From an uncultured Eubacteriales bacterium (GTDB taxonomy: Bacteria > Bacillota > Clostridia > Oscillospirales > Oscillospiraceae), in assembly GCA_900546485.1 (NCBI GenBank), contig URDK01000040.1, forward strand, positions 1 to 21,473: a DNA stretch of 21,473 nucleotides. The letters run 5' to 3'. Both the position numbers and the translations under genes were made by a program. Below are positions 14,902 to 20,921 of this stretch, in pieces. Numbering within the stretch: the stretch's first letter is position 1; each line of letters starts with the position of its first letter. The notes beneath the pieces were generated by a model. That model did no database searches and had not been told where the DNA came from. It worked only from the letters and a program-made list of their open reading frames with translations.

Positions 14902-15237
14902 ATGGGAAAGTATACGGACGATGAGATCCGGGCAATGCCGAAAATCACAGCCAAAATTGCCGCAGACTACCTGGGCATCTCTTCCATGATGGTGACCCTA
15001 GGCATGAGAAACAATGTGCTTCCAATCGGATTTGCCATCAAAAAAGAGGACCGATACAGCGAAAGCTGGAGTTACAACATCATTGCAGAGCGATTGATCG
15101 CCTATAATCACGGCAAAATCAATGAGGTGCAGGTCCAGAATATTGAAAAGAACCTGAACACCATCATCAGTCAATTTGAAGAGATGAAACGCGATCTGGT
15201 TTTTCTATTAAAAGAAAACGAGGAATTGGAGGGATAA
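14902..15237 (+). CDS. Small HTH plus coiled-coil protein, unknown function
   Basis: A 111-residue protein. Residues 12-50 look like a DNA-binding HTH (ITAKIAADYLGISSMMVTLG, then NNVLPIGFAIKK, a wing-like stretch), and 75-111 is a coiled coil (NIEKNLNTIISQFEEMKRDLVFLLKENEELEG) that could give dimers. I know no named function; similar HTH plus coiled-coil proteins are common in clostridial mobile elements. GTG 14893 is in frame, but the GGAGGTGA at 14888-14895 fits ATG 14902 better. The tandem-HTH gene follows after 104 nt. That gap stays open in the frame of the next gene and looks coding, which raises the possibility that this C-terminus was once longer. Confidence 0.65.
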   Translation: MGKYTDDEIRAMPKITAKIAADYLGISSMMVTLGMRNNVLPIGFAIKKEDRYSESWSYNIIAERLIAYNHGKINEVQVQNIEKNLNTIISQFEEMKRDLVFLLKENEELEG

Positions 15238-15341
15238 AACAGTTTTTAGCAATCCTTGCAGATACGGAATCGTCAAAAGCACAGCCCGTTCAAGCCGAAA
15301 AGGAAAAGGCAGCAGTTCCCGACAAGGAGGTGAGAACAGCG

Positions 15342-16961
15342 ATGCCGCCCACGAAGATTCGTTTGACACGAAAGGAACTTTACGAAGAGGTCTGGAACAT
15401 ATCCGTGGCAGGTGTATCCAAAAAATATGGCATCCCATACGCTAAATGTCTGGCAACGATCAAGGCGGCCCAGATCCCTGTTCCGCCCTCTGGATACTGG
15501 ACCAAACTCAACTACGGAAAATCCGTGGAGCAGACGCCCCTTTCCGGTGATGGGGATGCAGTCGTTGAGCTGATACAAGAAACTTTGCCCGGTACCACAG
15601 ATACAGAGAAACGTAAACTTCAGGAGGAAGCTGCCTCCAAGTCGTCCCCTGCGTCCTCTCCCGTAGAGACACCTCCGCAAAAGCCGCCTGAGTCAGAGGC
15701 TGCTCAGCCGACTGTTGATCCACCGGAAACGATTGAAAAGTTCGGACAAGCCTATAATGTGTATCACCGGGAGACCCTGTATCAGGAAGTCTGGTCCATG
15801 CCGGTAACAGAGGTGGCGAAACGGTATAAAGTCTCCGATGTTACCATCCACAAAGTATGTAAGTCGCTGGACATTCCCACTCCGCCGCAAGGATATTGGG
15901 CAAAATTGCGGGCTGGAAAGCCTGTCAAGAAACTCCCCCTCCCGCCTGGAAAAGAACATACGAAACTGGGAATACAAACTGGGGGCAACCATGTGGAGCC
16001 TCCGAGTGAGAACTCGGCGCCTCTGGCTTTTTTGCCTGAAGAAGAGCGACAAGTGGTGCTGAATGTGGCAGCACAGATCCTGCTGCCCCAGGAGCACGCC
16101 CGTATGCGGCCGGAGATCGTGGCACACCGAAAACGAATTGCAGAGTGGAACAAGAGGAAGCGCCAGCTGGAGCGGGAATTGGGAGCAAACTGGAACCGCG
16201 GGAGACGAGAAACTCCGCCCGCATTTGCCCAAGGTGTTTCAGAAGAGCAGCAGCCGCGGATCTTCCGGTTGATCGATGCGCTGGCCAAAGCGATGATACC
16301 GCTGGGATGGCGTTTGACAGAGGATCTTCGCTTTGCAAGAGGCCAGGACATGGTTACACTCACATTTTCTGAGGCGACTGACCAGATCCTACACACCCCA
16401 ACCAGAGAAGAAAATCTCAAGTTGCTGGAATATGAAGAAGAGCGCAAAAAGTACGATTGGGCAAGGAAGCCACAGATTCGCAAATATGATTCCATTTACA
16501 ATGGTCACTTGAGCCTATGTATCAACGGCGCAAAGATGTTTCGGGATTGCCGCTCCTATGTTCTAGAAGGTCGTTTGGGAGATATGATGCTCTCCATCTA
16601 TGGTGAAGCGGAGCAGGTGAAACAAGCACGCTTGGCCCGGGAAGAGGCGGAGCGGCAGCGCCGGGAGCAGGAGCGAAAGCGAGAGGAGCAACGTCAACAA
16701 TATAATGCCGAGGTGGATCGCACCCTTGCACTTGTCAATTGTGCGGCAGATTATGAGATCGCGTGCAGGATCCGTGCCTATGTTTCTGCTATGGAAAAAG
16801 CGCATTCGGATCAGGATCTTTCTGAATGGGCGTCCTGGGCTCGAGCAAAAGCAGATTGGTATGACCCCACAGTCGCAAAAGAAGACGAACTTCTTGGCAG
16901 GCGGGAGCACGAAAATAGTCAAGAGAGCAAAGGTCCTCAGCACAAGGGATATCGGTGGTAA
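15342..16961 (+). CDS. Large protein with duplicated HTH-like domain, unknown function
   Basis: A 539-residue protein. Two copies of one domain occur at about 9-60 and 142-194, each reading as R-x-x-LY-x-EVW...V..V(A/S)K.Y....(24 aa)..IP.PP.GYW.KL..GK. They look like helix-turn-helix units and are joined by a Pro/Ser/Glu-rich linker (about 95-135). The central and C-terminal part (about 230-400) includes RIFRLIDALAKAMIPLGW, then a segment around RKPQIRKYDSIYNGHLSL. A charged coiled coil (RLAREEAERQRREQERKREE) and a helical end follow. I recall proteins of this general plan in bacterial genomic islands but no known function. ATG 15342 follows AAGGAGGTGA by 8 nt. The partner appears to be the ATPase downstream. 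Confidence 0.7.
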   Translation: MPPTKIRLTRKELYEEVWNISVAGVSKKYGIPYAKCLATIKAAQIPVPPSGYWTKLNYGKSVEQTPLSGDGDAVVELIQETLPGTTDTEKRKLQEEAASKSSPASSPVETPPQKPPESEAAQPTVDPPETIEKFGQAYNVYHRETLYQEVWSMPVTEVAKRYKVSDVTIHKVCKSLDIPTPPQGYWAKLRAGKPVKKLPLPPGKEHTKLGIQTGGNHVEPPSENSAPLAFLPEEERQVVLNVAAQILLPQEHARMRPEIVAHRKRIAEWNKRKRQLERELGANWNRGRRETPPAFAQGVSEEQQPRIFRLIDALAKAMIPLGWRLTEDLRFARGQDMVTLTFSEATDQILHTPTREENLKLLEYEEERKKYDWARKPQIRKYDSIYNGHLSLCINGAKMFRDCRSYVLEGRLGDMMLSIYGEAEQVKQARLAREEAERQRREQERKREEQRQQYNAEVDRTLALVNCAADYEIACRIRAYVSAMEKAHSDQDLSEWASWARAKADWYDPTVAKEDELLGRREHENSQESKGPQHKGYRW

Positions 16962-17054
16962 AGCGGAGGTATGCGCACCTCCTGATTTGGATAGAATAGT
17001 GGTGCAATTATCAATACTTGATGTAAATTATTATAAGTATATTTATAATAATAG

Positions 17055-17083
17055 TTGACAAAGATAAAGATTAGCACTACTAT
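17055..17083 (+). promoter_or_regulatory. Promoter of the DUF4143-type ATPase gene
   Basis: Perfect -35 TTGACA (17055-17060), exactly 17-bp spacer, -10 TACTAT (17078-17083, four of six). It lies in a very AT-rich 100-bp stretch. Transcription would start near 17090, right at the ribosome site AAAGGAGGTGG, so the leader would be almost absent. A second TATAAT (17044-17049) has no well-spaced -35. Confidence 0.5.
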
Positions 17084-17104
17084 ATGATTAAAGGAGGTGG
17101 TTGC

Positions 17105-18553
17105 ATGGCTATCATCAGCAAGGAAGGGCTGCTGAAAGTACTGGTTTCCTACAACCCCTGGTGGAAAACAGGAGTCGTAAACCCGAAACTGTCCAAAACC
17201 TATAAACGGTTCGCCTTTTACGAGGCCATGAAACGCCTGAATCAGACGGATATCCGGCGCACAGTGGTTTTAACCGGCACAAGACGAGTGGGAAAGACCA
17301 CCATACAGTACCAGATGATAGAGGCCCTGCTCCAGAGCGGTGTTCCGCCCCAGAAGATCGTCTTTATCTCCATGGATCATCCCATGCTGAAGTTAAGCGC
17401 CATGAACGAAATTCTGGAGTGCTATCACGAAAATATCTATCCGGAGCAGGATGTCTACTACTTCTTTGACGAGATCCAGTACGCGCAGGATTGGGACAAA
17501 TGGCTGAAAGCAATCTACGATATGCAGCCGGACACCAAAATGGTAGCCACCGGCTCGGCCAGTCCGGTTTTGATTAAAGGCAGCCAGGAGAGTGGCGCTG
17601 GACGATGGTCGGCCATCCAGGTCCCTACACTGTCTTTCTATGAGTACTGTGAACTGCTGAATGTGGATCGCCCAGACCTGCCGGATGACTTGAAGATCAC
17701 CCCGCTGGTGTATAAGACACAGCAGGAACGCACCCAGATCATGCTTCAGCTCTCCAAGGTGCAGAACCACTTTAACCGCTATCTGCAAGTGGGTGGATTC
17801 CCCGAACTGGCCCTGGCCGACAACGACATCCTGGCCCAGCAAGTCATGCGGGAAGATGTGGTGGACAAAGTACTCAAACGGGATCTGCCTTCCCTTTACA
17901 AGATCCGCAATGCTACAGAGTTGGAGCGTATCTTCCTCTATCTCTGCAATGTTTCTTCTGAGATCGTTTCTATTGAGGCGATTGCAAAGGAACTGAATGG
18001 TGTTTCCAGGCCCACCGTCGAAAACTATATTGACTATTTGGAAAGCGCCAATCTGATTTATCAGAGCTGGCCGGTCAATATGGCGGGGAAAAAGGTCCTC
18101 AAAGCCAGCCCCAAGATTTATATTGCCGACGCGGCGATCCGCAATGCGGTTCTGATGGATGACTCCATGCTGAGTGACCCGGTGGAAATGGGAAAAGTCG
18201 TGGAAACCGCCGTTTACAAGCATGTGGCCGCATTTTATTATCAGCAGGCCGCATCGGTGGGATACTATCGCGGCGGCAAGCGCGGAAAAGAAATTGATGT
18301 TGTGGTCGAATACTCCAATTCCAAGAACATTCTCATCGAGGTGAAGTATCGGGAGGGTGCCCCCATACCAGATGATTCCGCCATCGTAGAGTTGAGCGGA
18401 GAGGCTGCGGCCTCCATCGTGGTGACCAAAACCGCCGATGACTTTGGCGTCCACAATACGAAGAACGGAAAAGATTTGATCCGCATCCCGGCCTTTGCCT
18501 TCCTCTATCTGCTTGGTCATGCAGAAAAGCACGGCTACCGTGGGATGGAATAA
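17105..18553 (+). CDS. ATPase of the AAA_14/DUF4143 type
   Basis: A 482-residue protein. The N-terminal P-loop ATPase has Walker A GTRRVGKTT (58-66), Walker B VYYFFDEIQ (117-125) and the sensor-like VATGSAS (about 142-148). The middle contains FNRYLQVGGFPELAL and a small winged-helix-like part, IEAIAKELNGVSRPTVENYIDYLESANLI. The C-terminus has KEIDVVVEY...ILIEVKYR, the D...E-x-K core of a PD-(D/E)XK nuclease-like fold that is usual in DUF4143 proteins. The family is widespread and amplified in anaerobes; its function is unclear. ATG 17105 has AAAGGAGGTGG just upstream, and a hairpin follows the stop. It is the last gene of element 1 and may act with the tandem-HTH protein. Confidence 0.85.
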   Translation: MAIISKEGLLKVLVSYNPWWKTGVVNPKLSKTYKRFAFYEAMKRLNQTDIRRTVVLTGTRRVGKTTIQYQMIEALLQSGVPPQKIVFISMDHPMLKLSAMNEILECYHENIYPEQDVYYFFDEIQYAQDWDKWLKAIYDMQPDTKMVATGSASPVLIKGSQESGAGRWSAIQVPTLSFYEYCELLNVDRPDLPDDLKITPLVYKTQQERTQIMLQLSKVQNHFNRYLQVGGFPELALADNDILAQQVMREDVVDKVLKRDLPSLYKIRNATELERIFLYLCNVSSEIVSIEAIAKELNGVSRPTVENYIDYLESANLIYQSWPVNMAGKKVLKASPKIYIADAAIRNAVLMDDSMLSDPVEMGKVVETAVYKHVAAFYYQQAASVGYYRGGKRGKEIDVVVEYSNSKNILIEVKYREGAPIPDDSAIVELSGEAAASIVVTKTADDFGVHNTKNGKDLIRIPAFAFLYLLGHAEKHGYRGME

Positions 18554-18569
18554 TGACAGAGTTATAGAT

Positions 18570-18608
18570 GGAGAGCGTGGTGCATGAGCGCCACGCTCTC
18601 CTGTTTGC
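18570..18608 (+). terminator. Hairpin terminator after the ATPase gene
   Basis: A 14-bp stem (18570-18583 with 18588-18601, one G-T pair), loop ATGA, followed by the weak T-rich run TGTTTGCTT. It lies 17 bp after the ATPase stop. Confidence 0.75.
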
Positions 18609-18840
18609 TTCATAAGTTTCTGTTATATTTCTGCTGCCGCTGTGAGAGTTGGCAAATCATAAATTCGAACGATTTATCCGGAAAATTGTGTATGAGGCTT
18701 GGAACTATCCAAAATATTTCATATTGATTTCATAACAATTAAGCAAATATTTTGATATAAAATGACACGATGCAGCACTGTAAGTGCACGAAAGAACAAA
18801 AATATCTTATGCAGCCAGACCGCAAATTGTTCGAAGCCGT
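18609..18840. other. Right-end non-coding region of element 1
   Basis: AT-rich, no convincing gene. It contains AAATATTTCATATTGATTTCAT-like runs and GCAAATTGT at 18822-18830, 6 bp before the core. The same nonamer occurs at 14409-14417 and 18902-18910 and, with one change, at 18863-18871. Such repeats on both sides of the core resemble recombinase arm sites. Confidence 0.4.
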
Positions 18841-18852
18841 TAGGAGTACGGC
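18836..18852. other. Symmetric attachment core at the junction of elements 1 and 2
   Basis: GCCGT-TAGGAGT-ACGGC: perfect 5-bp inverted arms flank a 7-bp spacer, the classical core of a tyrosine recombinase site. The spacer and right arm are the same as at 14316-14327, where the left arm is replaced by tRNA sequence. A site with two element arms is what an attP or a junction between tandem copies should show. Confidence 0.7.
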
Positions 18853-19069
18853 GTACCATTTCGTAAATTGTTCATATCATATCTTCCCGTGTTGTTTCTT
18901 TGCAAATTGTACTGCTTGGAAGCAGGTCAATTTGCACAAATTCCCCTGAAATATGCTGCCTTACAACGGCTTTTCAAATGTCGTATTAGCAAGGTATTAG
19001 CAGGAACCCCTTGTGACAGAGGGCTTCCAGGGGCCATTTCAAAATGCTATTAGCAGGGAGGATCATTTT
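18853..19069. other. Left-end control region of element 2
   Basis: No convincing gene. It holds GTAAATTGT (18863-18871), GCAAATTGT (18902-18910), an inverted AATTTGC (18929-18935), the 36-bp block 18971-19006 shared with element 1 at 33 of 36 positions, and a third ATTAGCAGG near 19047-19056 just before the ribosome site of the HTH gene. Confidence 0.5.
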
Positions 19070-19279
19070 ATGAGCACCAACGAAAAAGGAACGCCCCAAA
19101 GCAGAACATACGCCGTGAATGACATCGCAGCCATTCTCGGTATCGGCCGCGCTTCGGCCTATAAACTCGCCAACTCCGGATTGTTCAAGACGATCCGCAT
19201 CGGCAACATGATCCGCATTTCCAGGAAGTCCTTTGAGGATTGGCTGAAGATGGAGGGACTGGACGACCCAGTGGAATAA
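19070..19279 (+). CDS. Excisionase-family HTH protein (element 2)
   Basis: A 69-residue MerR-like winged HTH protein of the excisionase type. The helix-turn-helix is YAVNDIAAILGIGRASAYKLANSG and the wing KTIRIGNMIRISRKSFEDWL. It is a close relative of the protein at 14549-14746: IRISRKSF and the spacing of the whole domain are shared, while the N- and C-terminal tails differ. ATG 19070 has GGGAGG 8 nt upstream; an in-frame start at 19013 lies in the conserved repeat block and lacks a ribosome site. It probably sets the direction of recombination at the flanking core, or regulates the element. No integrase follows directly; instead a toxin-antitoxin-like module does. Confidence 0.8.
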   Translation: MSTNEKGTPQSRTYAVNDIAAILGIGRASAYKLANSGLFKTIRIGNMIRISRKSFEDWLKMEGLDDPVE

Positions 19280-19413
19280 CGAATGCAACTGGTTTCAGAC
19301 AAAGGAGGCCATCAGTTCTACAGCAAACGAGATTTGCATATACTAAATAAAGTTTAAAAATAATATAAAGCAAGATGACTGAAAAAAAACTGATGGTTGG
19401 TAGTGCTGATACC

Positions 19414-19442
19414 TTGACAAATAACAAAATCAGACCTATAAT
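19414..19442 (+). promoter_or_regulatory. Consensus promoter of the hicAB-secB-like operon
   Basis: TTGACA (19414-19419), exactly 17 bp, TATAAT (19437-19442): both boxes match the sigma-70/SigA consensus perfectly. It lies 36 bp upstream of the toxin start. Such a strong promoter makes repression essential, and an inverted repeat overlaps the -10. Confidence 0.9.
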
Positions 19443-19467
19443 TGCAACTACAAAGTAGTTGCAATTA
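19439..19467. promoter_or_regulatory. Operator dyad overlapping the -10 of the toxin operon
   Basis: Perfect 13-bp inverted arms (TAATTGCAACTAC at 19439-19451 and its complement at 19455-19467) with AAA between. It covers four bases of the -10 and the start site and abuts the ribosome site AGGAGG. This is the expected position of an autoregulatory operator for the ribbon-helix-helix antitoxin. Confidence 0.75.
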
Positions 19468-19477
19468 GGAGGTCGGC

Positions 19478-19738
19478 ATGCCAAAAAAAGAAGATCTTAT
19501 AGATAAGCTTTGTAGAAAGCCTCTTCCTAAAAATTTTACAACAAAAGAGTTAGATTCATTAATGGGAAAATGTGATTGTGAAAAGAGACAAGGGGGCCGA
19601 GGATCGTCTATCGCATATTTCCATAGACCTACAGGACGCATTCTTACTTTTGATGGACCGCATCCAGGAAATGAGTTATACAATTATCAAGTTAAAATGG
19701 TAATCAAGTTCCTGAAAGAGCTTGGTGAGATTGATTAA
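19478..19738 (+). CDS. hicA: HicA-like toxin (putative mRNA interferase)
   Basis: An 86-residue small basic protein with the HicA-type dsRBD-like pattern: an N-terminal helix (EDLIDKLCRKPLPKNFTTKELDSLMGKC), then GGRGSSIAYFHRPTGRILTFDGPHPGNELYNY in two pieces and a final helix YQVKMVIKFLKELGEI. HicA toxins cleave mRNA with a histidine usually placed in a G-S-H motif. Here that place reads GRGSS, while histidines occur in YFHRP and GPHPG, so the catalytic residue is not certain. AGGAGG lies 5 nt before the ATG. HicB follows after 30 nt. Codon use is AT-rich, unlike the neighbours. Confidence 0.8.
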   Translation: MPKKEDLIDKLCRKPLPKNFTTKELDSLMGKCDCEKRQGGRGSSIAYFHRPTGRILTFDGPHPGNELYNYQVKMVIKFLKELGEID

Positions 19739-19768
19739 TTGCATTCAAGATATTTGTAGGAGGATAAC

Positions 19769-20236
19769 ATGAAAAATATGCTTGAATACAAGGGTTATCA
19801 TGCAAAAATAGAATTTGACGAAGAAGATATGCTTTTCGTTGGATCGGTGTTTGGAATTCAAGATTCTTTAAATTTCCACGGAACTACTATTCAAGAACTT
19901 GTTGATAGTTTTCACCAAAGTATTGATAACTACTTGGAGATGTGCGAAGAGTTTGGCAGAAAACCGGACAAGGAATTCAAAGGTTCGTTTAATGTTAGAA
20001 TTGATCAGGAATTGCACCGTGAGGCGGCTTTTGCGGCAGATCGCAGTGGAATGACTCTAAATCAATATGTGGAAAAAGCAATAAGATCGGCAGTTAGTAA
20101 AAACGATAATGGTCCCATTTATGTTATTACACCTGCGTTCACACATACTCCATATCAAAAAATGGTCACTGGAGAAGTAATTGCGGACTACAAGAAGACT
20201 ACGATGGAGTATGTTCAAGGAGGTGTATTGTCATGA
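19769..20236 (+). CDS. hicB: HicB-like antitoxin with C-terminal extension
   Basis: A 155-residue protein. Residues 1-65 are the HicB partial RNase-H-like domain (LEYKGYHAKIEFDEEDMLFVGSV, then FHGTTIQELVDSFHQSIDNYLEMCEE). Residues 72-108 are a ribbon-helix-helix DNA-binding domain (FNVRIDQELHREAAFAADRSGMTLNQYVEKAIRSA). Usual HicB proteins of this form end about here. This one has some 46 further residues (110-155) rich in aromatic and hydrophobic residues (YVITPAF, TPYQKMV, MEYV). Because a SecB-like gene follows with a 4-nt overlap, the tail may be a chaperone-addiction segment as known for HigA1 of M. tuberculosis (inference). The ribosome site is AGGAGGATAAC before ATG 19769. It likely neutralises HicA and binds the dyad at 19439-19467. 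Confidence 0.82.
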   Translation: MKNMLEYKGYHAKIEFDEEDMLFVGSVFGIQDSLNFHGTTIQELVDSFHQSIDNYLEMCEEFGRKPDKEFKGSFNVRIDQELHREAAFAADRSGMTLNQYVEKAIRSAVSKNDNGPIYVITPAFTHTPYQKMVTGEVIADYKKTTMEYVQGGVLS

Positions 20237-20628
20237 GTAAGGATGTACACGCAATTTTGAAAAGTACGGTTGTAAATGCTGTTTCCATTAATCTAGATCC
20301 AGATAAGTTGAGACAAGGGAATATTACCCTTTCCGCAGAAGGAAAATCAGAGTTACGGGTGCCAAAAGAAGAGGATGATTTAAGTATTCTTTTGGTTTCA
20401 TCAATGGAAATAAAGTCGCAAGAGGATGAAGATACATTACACGCATCTTTTGTCGTGAATTTCTTTTTCTCAATAGATGAAAAACTGGACAATTACGACG
20501 AAATTGTCACAAAGCAGTGTTTGCCTATAATACGGACTGAAACAAAGGAACTAGCCAATAAGTTTCTGCGGGACATGGGGTTTCCCGGGATTTTTGAGGC
20601 AGACGGGCAGAATGATTCTCAGCAATAA
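20233..20628 (+). CDS. SecB-like chaperone of a toxin-antitoxin module
   Basis: A 131-residue protein that looks like a short member of the SecB export-chaperone family. The best segment is CLPIIRTETKELANKFLRDMGFPGI in two halves (95-107 and 108-120), which parallels the SecB pattern CP-x-I-L-x-P-x-x-R-E......GFP-x-L. It is preceded by two beta-strand-like stretches (ILLVSSMEIKS and LHASFVVNFFFS). SecB-like proteins are normally absent from Gram-positive bacteria except in toxin-antitoxin-chaperone modules, where they protect an antitoxin with a C-terminal addiction segment. The ATG overlaps the hicB TGA by four bases, and AAGGAGGTG is inside hicB. The assignment rests on a weak sequence pattern plus context. 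Confidence 0.6.
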   Translation: MSKDVHAILKSTVVNAVSINLDPDKLRQGNITLSAEGKSELRVPKEEDDLSILLVSSMEIKSQEDEDTLHASFVVNFFFSIDEKLDNYDEIVTKQCLPIIRTETKELANKFLRDMGFPGIFEADGQNDSQQ

Positions 20629-20657
20629 GTTGTTTGAAAAACTAAGTTAATGCCATT

Positions 20658-20689
20658 AAACGCCATAGGTTATGCCTATGGCGTTTTTT
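20658..20689 (+). terminator. Intrinsic terminator of the hicAB-secB-like operon
   Basis: A 12-bp perfect stem (20658-20669 with 20675-20686), five-base loop, T run 20684-20689. It lies 30 bp after the SecB-like stop, closing the three-gene operon. Confidence 0.92.
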
Positions 20690-20921
20690 ATGCCCCAATG
20701 AACCTTTTACGCGGTTTCCTATTTTGACAATCTATATGGCTAGTTTCAACCACTATTCCAAAACCATCCCGAAAAGAGTCCAAAATCCCATGTTTTTTCT
20801 TTTGCAATTAGCTGGAAGGCCACCGCCCATAGGTTTTCCCCTCCAGTGTATCCGGGTAGCGTAGAGGCCGTATTTTTCCCAAAATGAACACTTTTTCAAA
20901 CCGCTGAAGGGAGGTGATACA
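20690..20921. other. Intergenic leader before the replication-type gene
   Basis: No gene is seen. The base composition returns from AT-rich to mid-GC near 20810, which may mark the right boundary of an inserted toxin-antitoxin cassette. The ribosome site is GGGAGGTGA (20910-20918 region). Confidence 0.35.

Larger units (their letters stand above)
14316..18847. mobile_element. Integrated element 1 (about 4.5 kb, no integrase)
   Basis: Bounded by the hybrid site in the tRNA anticodon loop and the symmetric core at 18836-18852. It holds an excisionase-like HTH gene, a small HTH/coiled-coil gene, a tandem-HTH protein and a DUF4143-type ATPase. Its base composition is clearly lower in GC than the chromosomal genes to the left. 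No tyrosine or serine recombinase, relaxase or replication gene is inside, so it cannot move alone. It looks like a cis-mobilizable remnant or satellite carried next to element 2, which may supply the integrase from beyond the window. Confidence 0.6.

Noticed and set aside
15190..15240. Programmed -1 frameshift site joining the two cargo genes
   Set aside because: No classical X-XXY-YYZ slippery heptamer in the right frame and no clear downstream stimulatory structure; an old frameshift or insertion explains the open gap more simply.
16965..16982. Hairpin GGAGGT-ATGCGC-ACCTCC after the tandem-HTH gene as a terminator
   Set aside because: Six base pairs only and no T run follows; it may be chance.
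18820..18912. Repeated AAATTGT units as a CRISPR-like array
   Set aside because: The units are 9 bp long, unevenly spaced and lie around a recombination core; there are no regular spacers or cas genes.
18868..19053. 61-residue open frame in the left-end region of element 2
   Set aside because: It runs through the repeat block shared with element 1, has no good ribosome site, and the corresponding region of element 1 does not encode a similar peptide.
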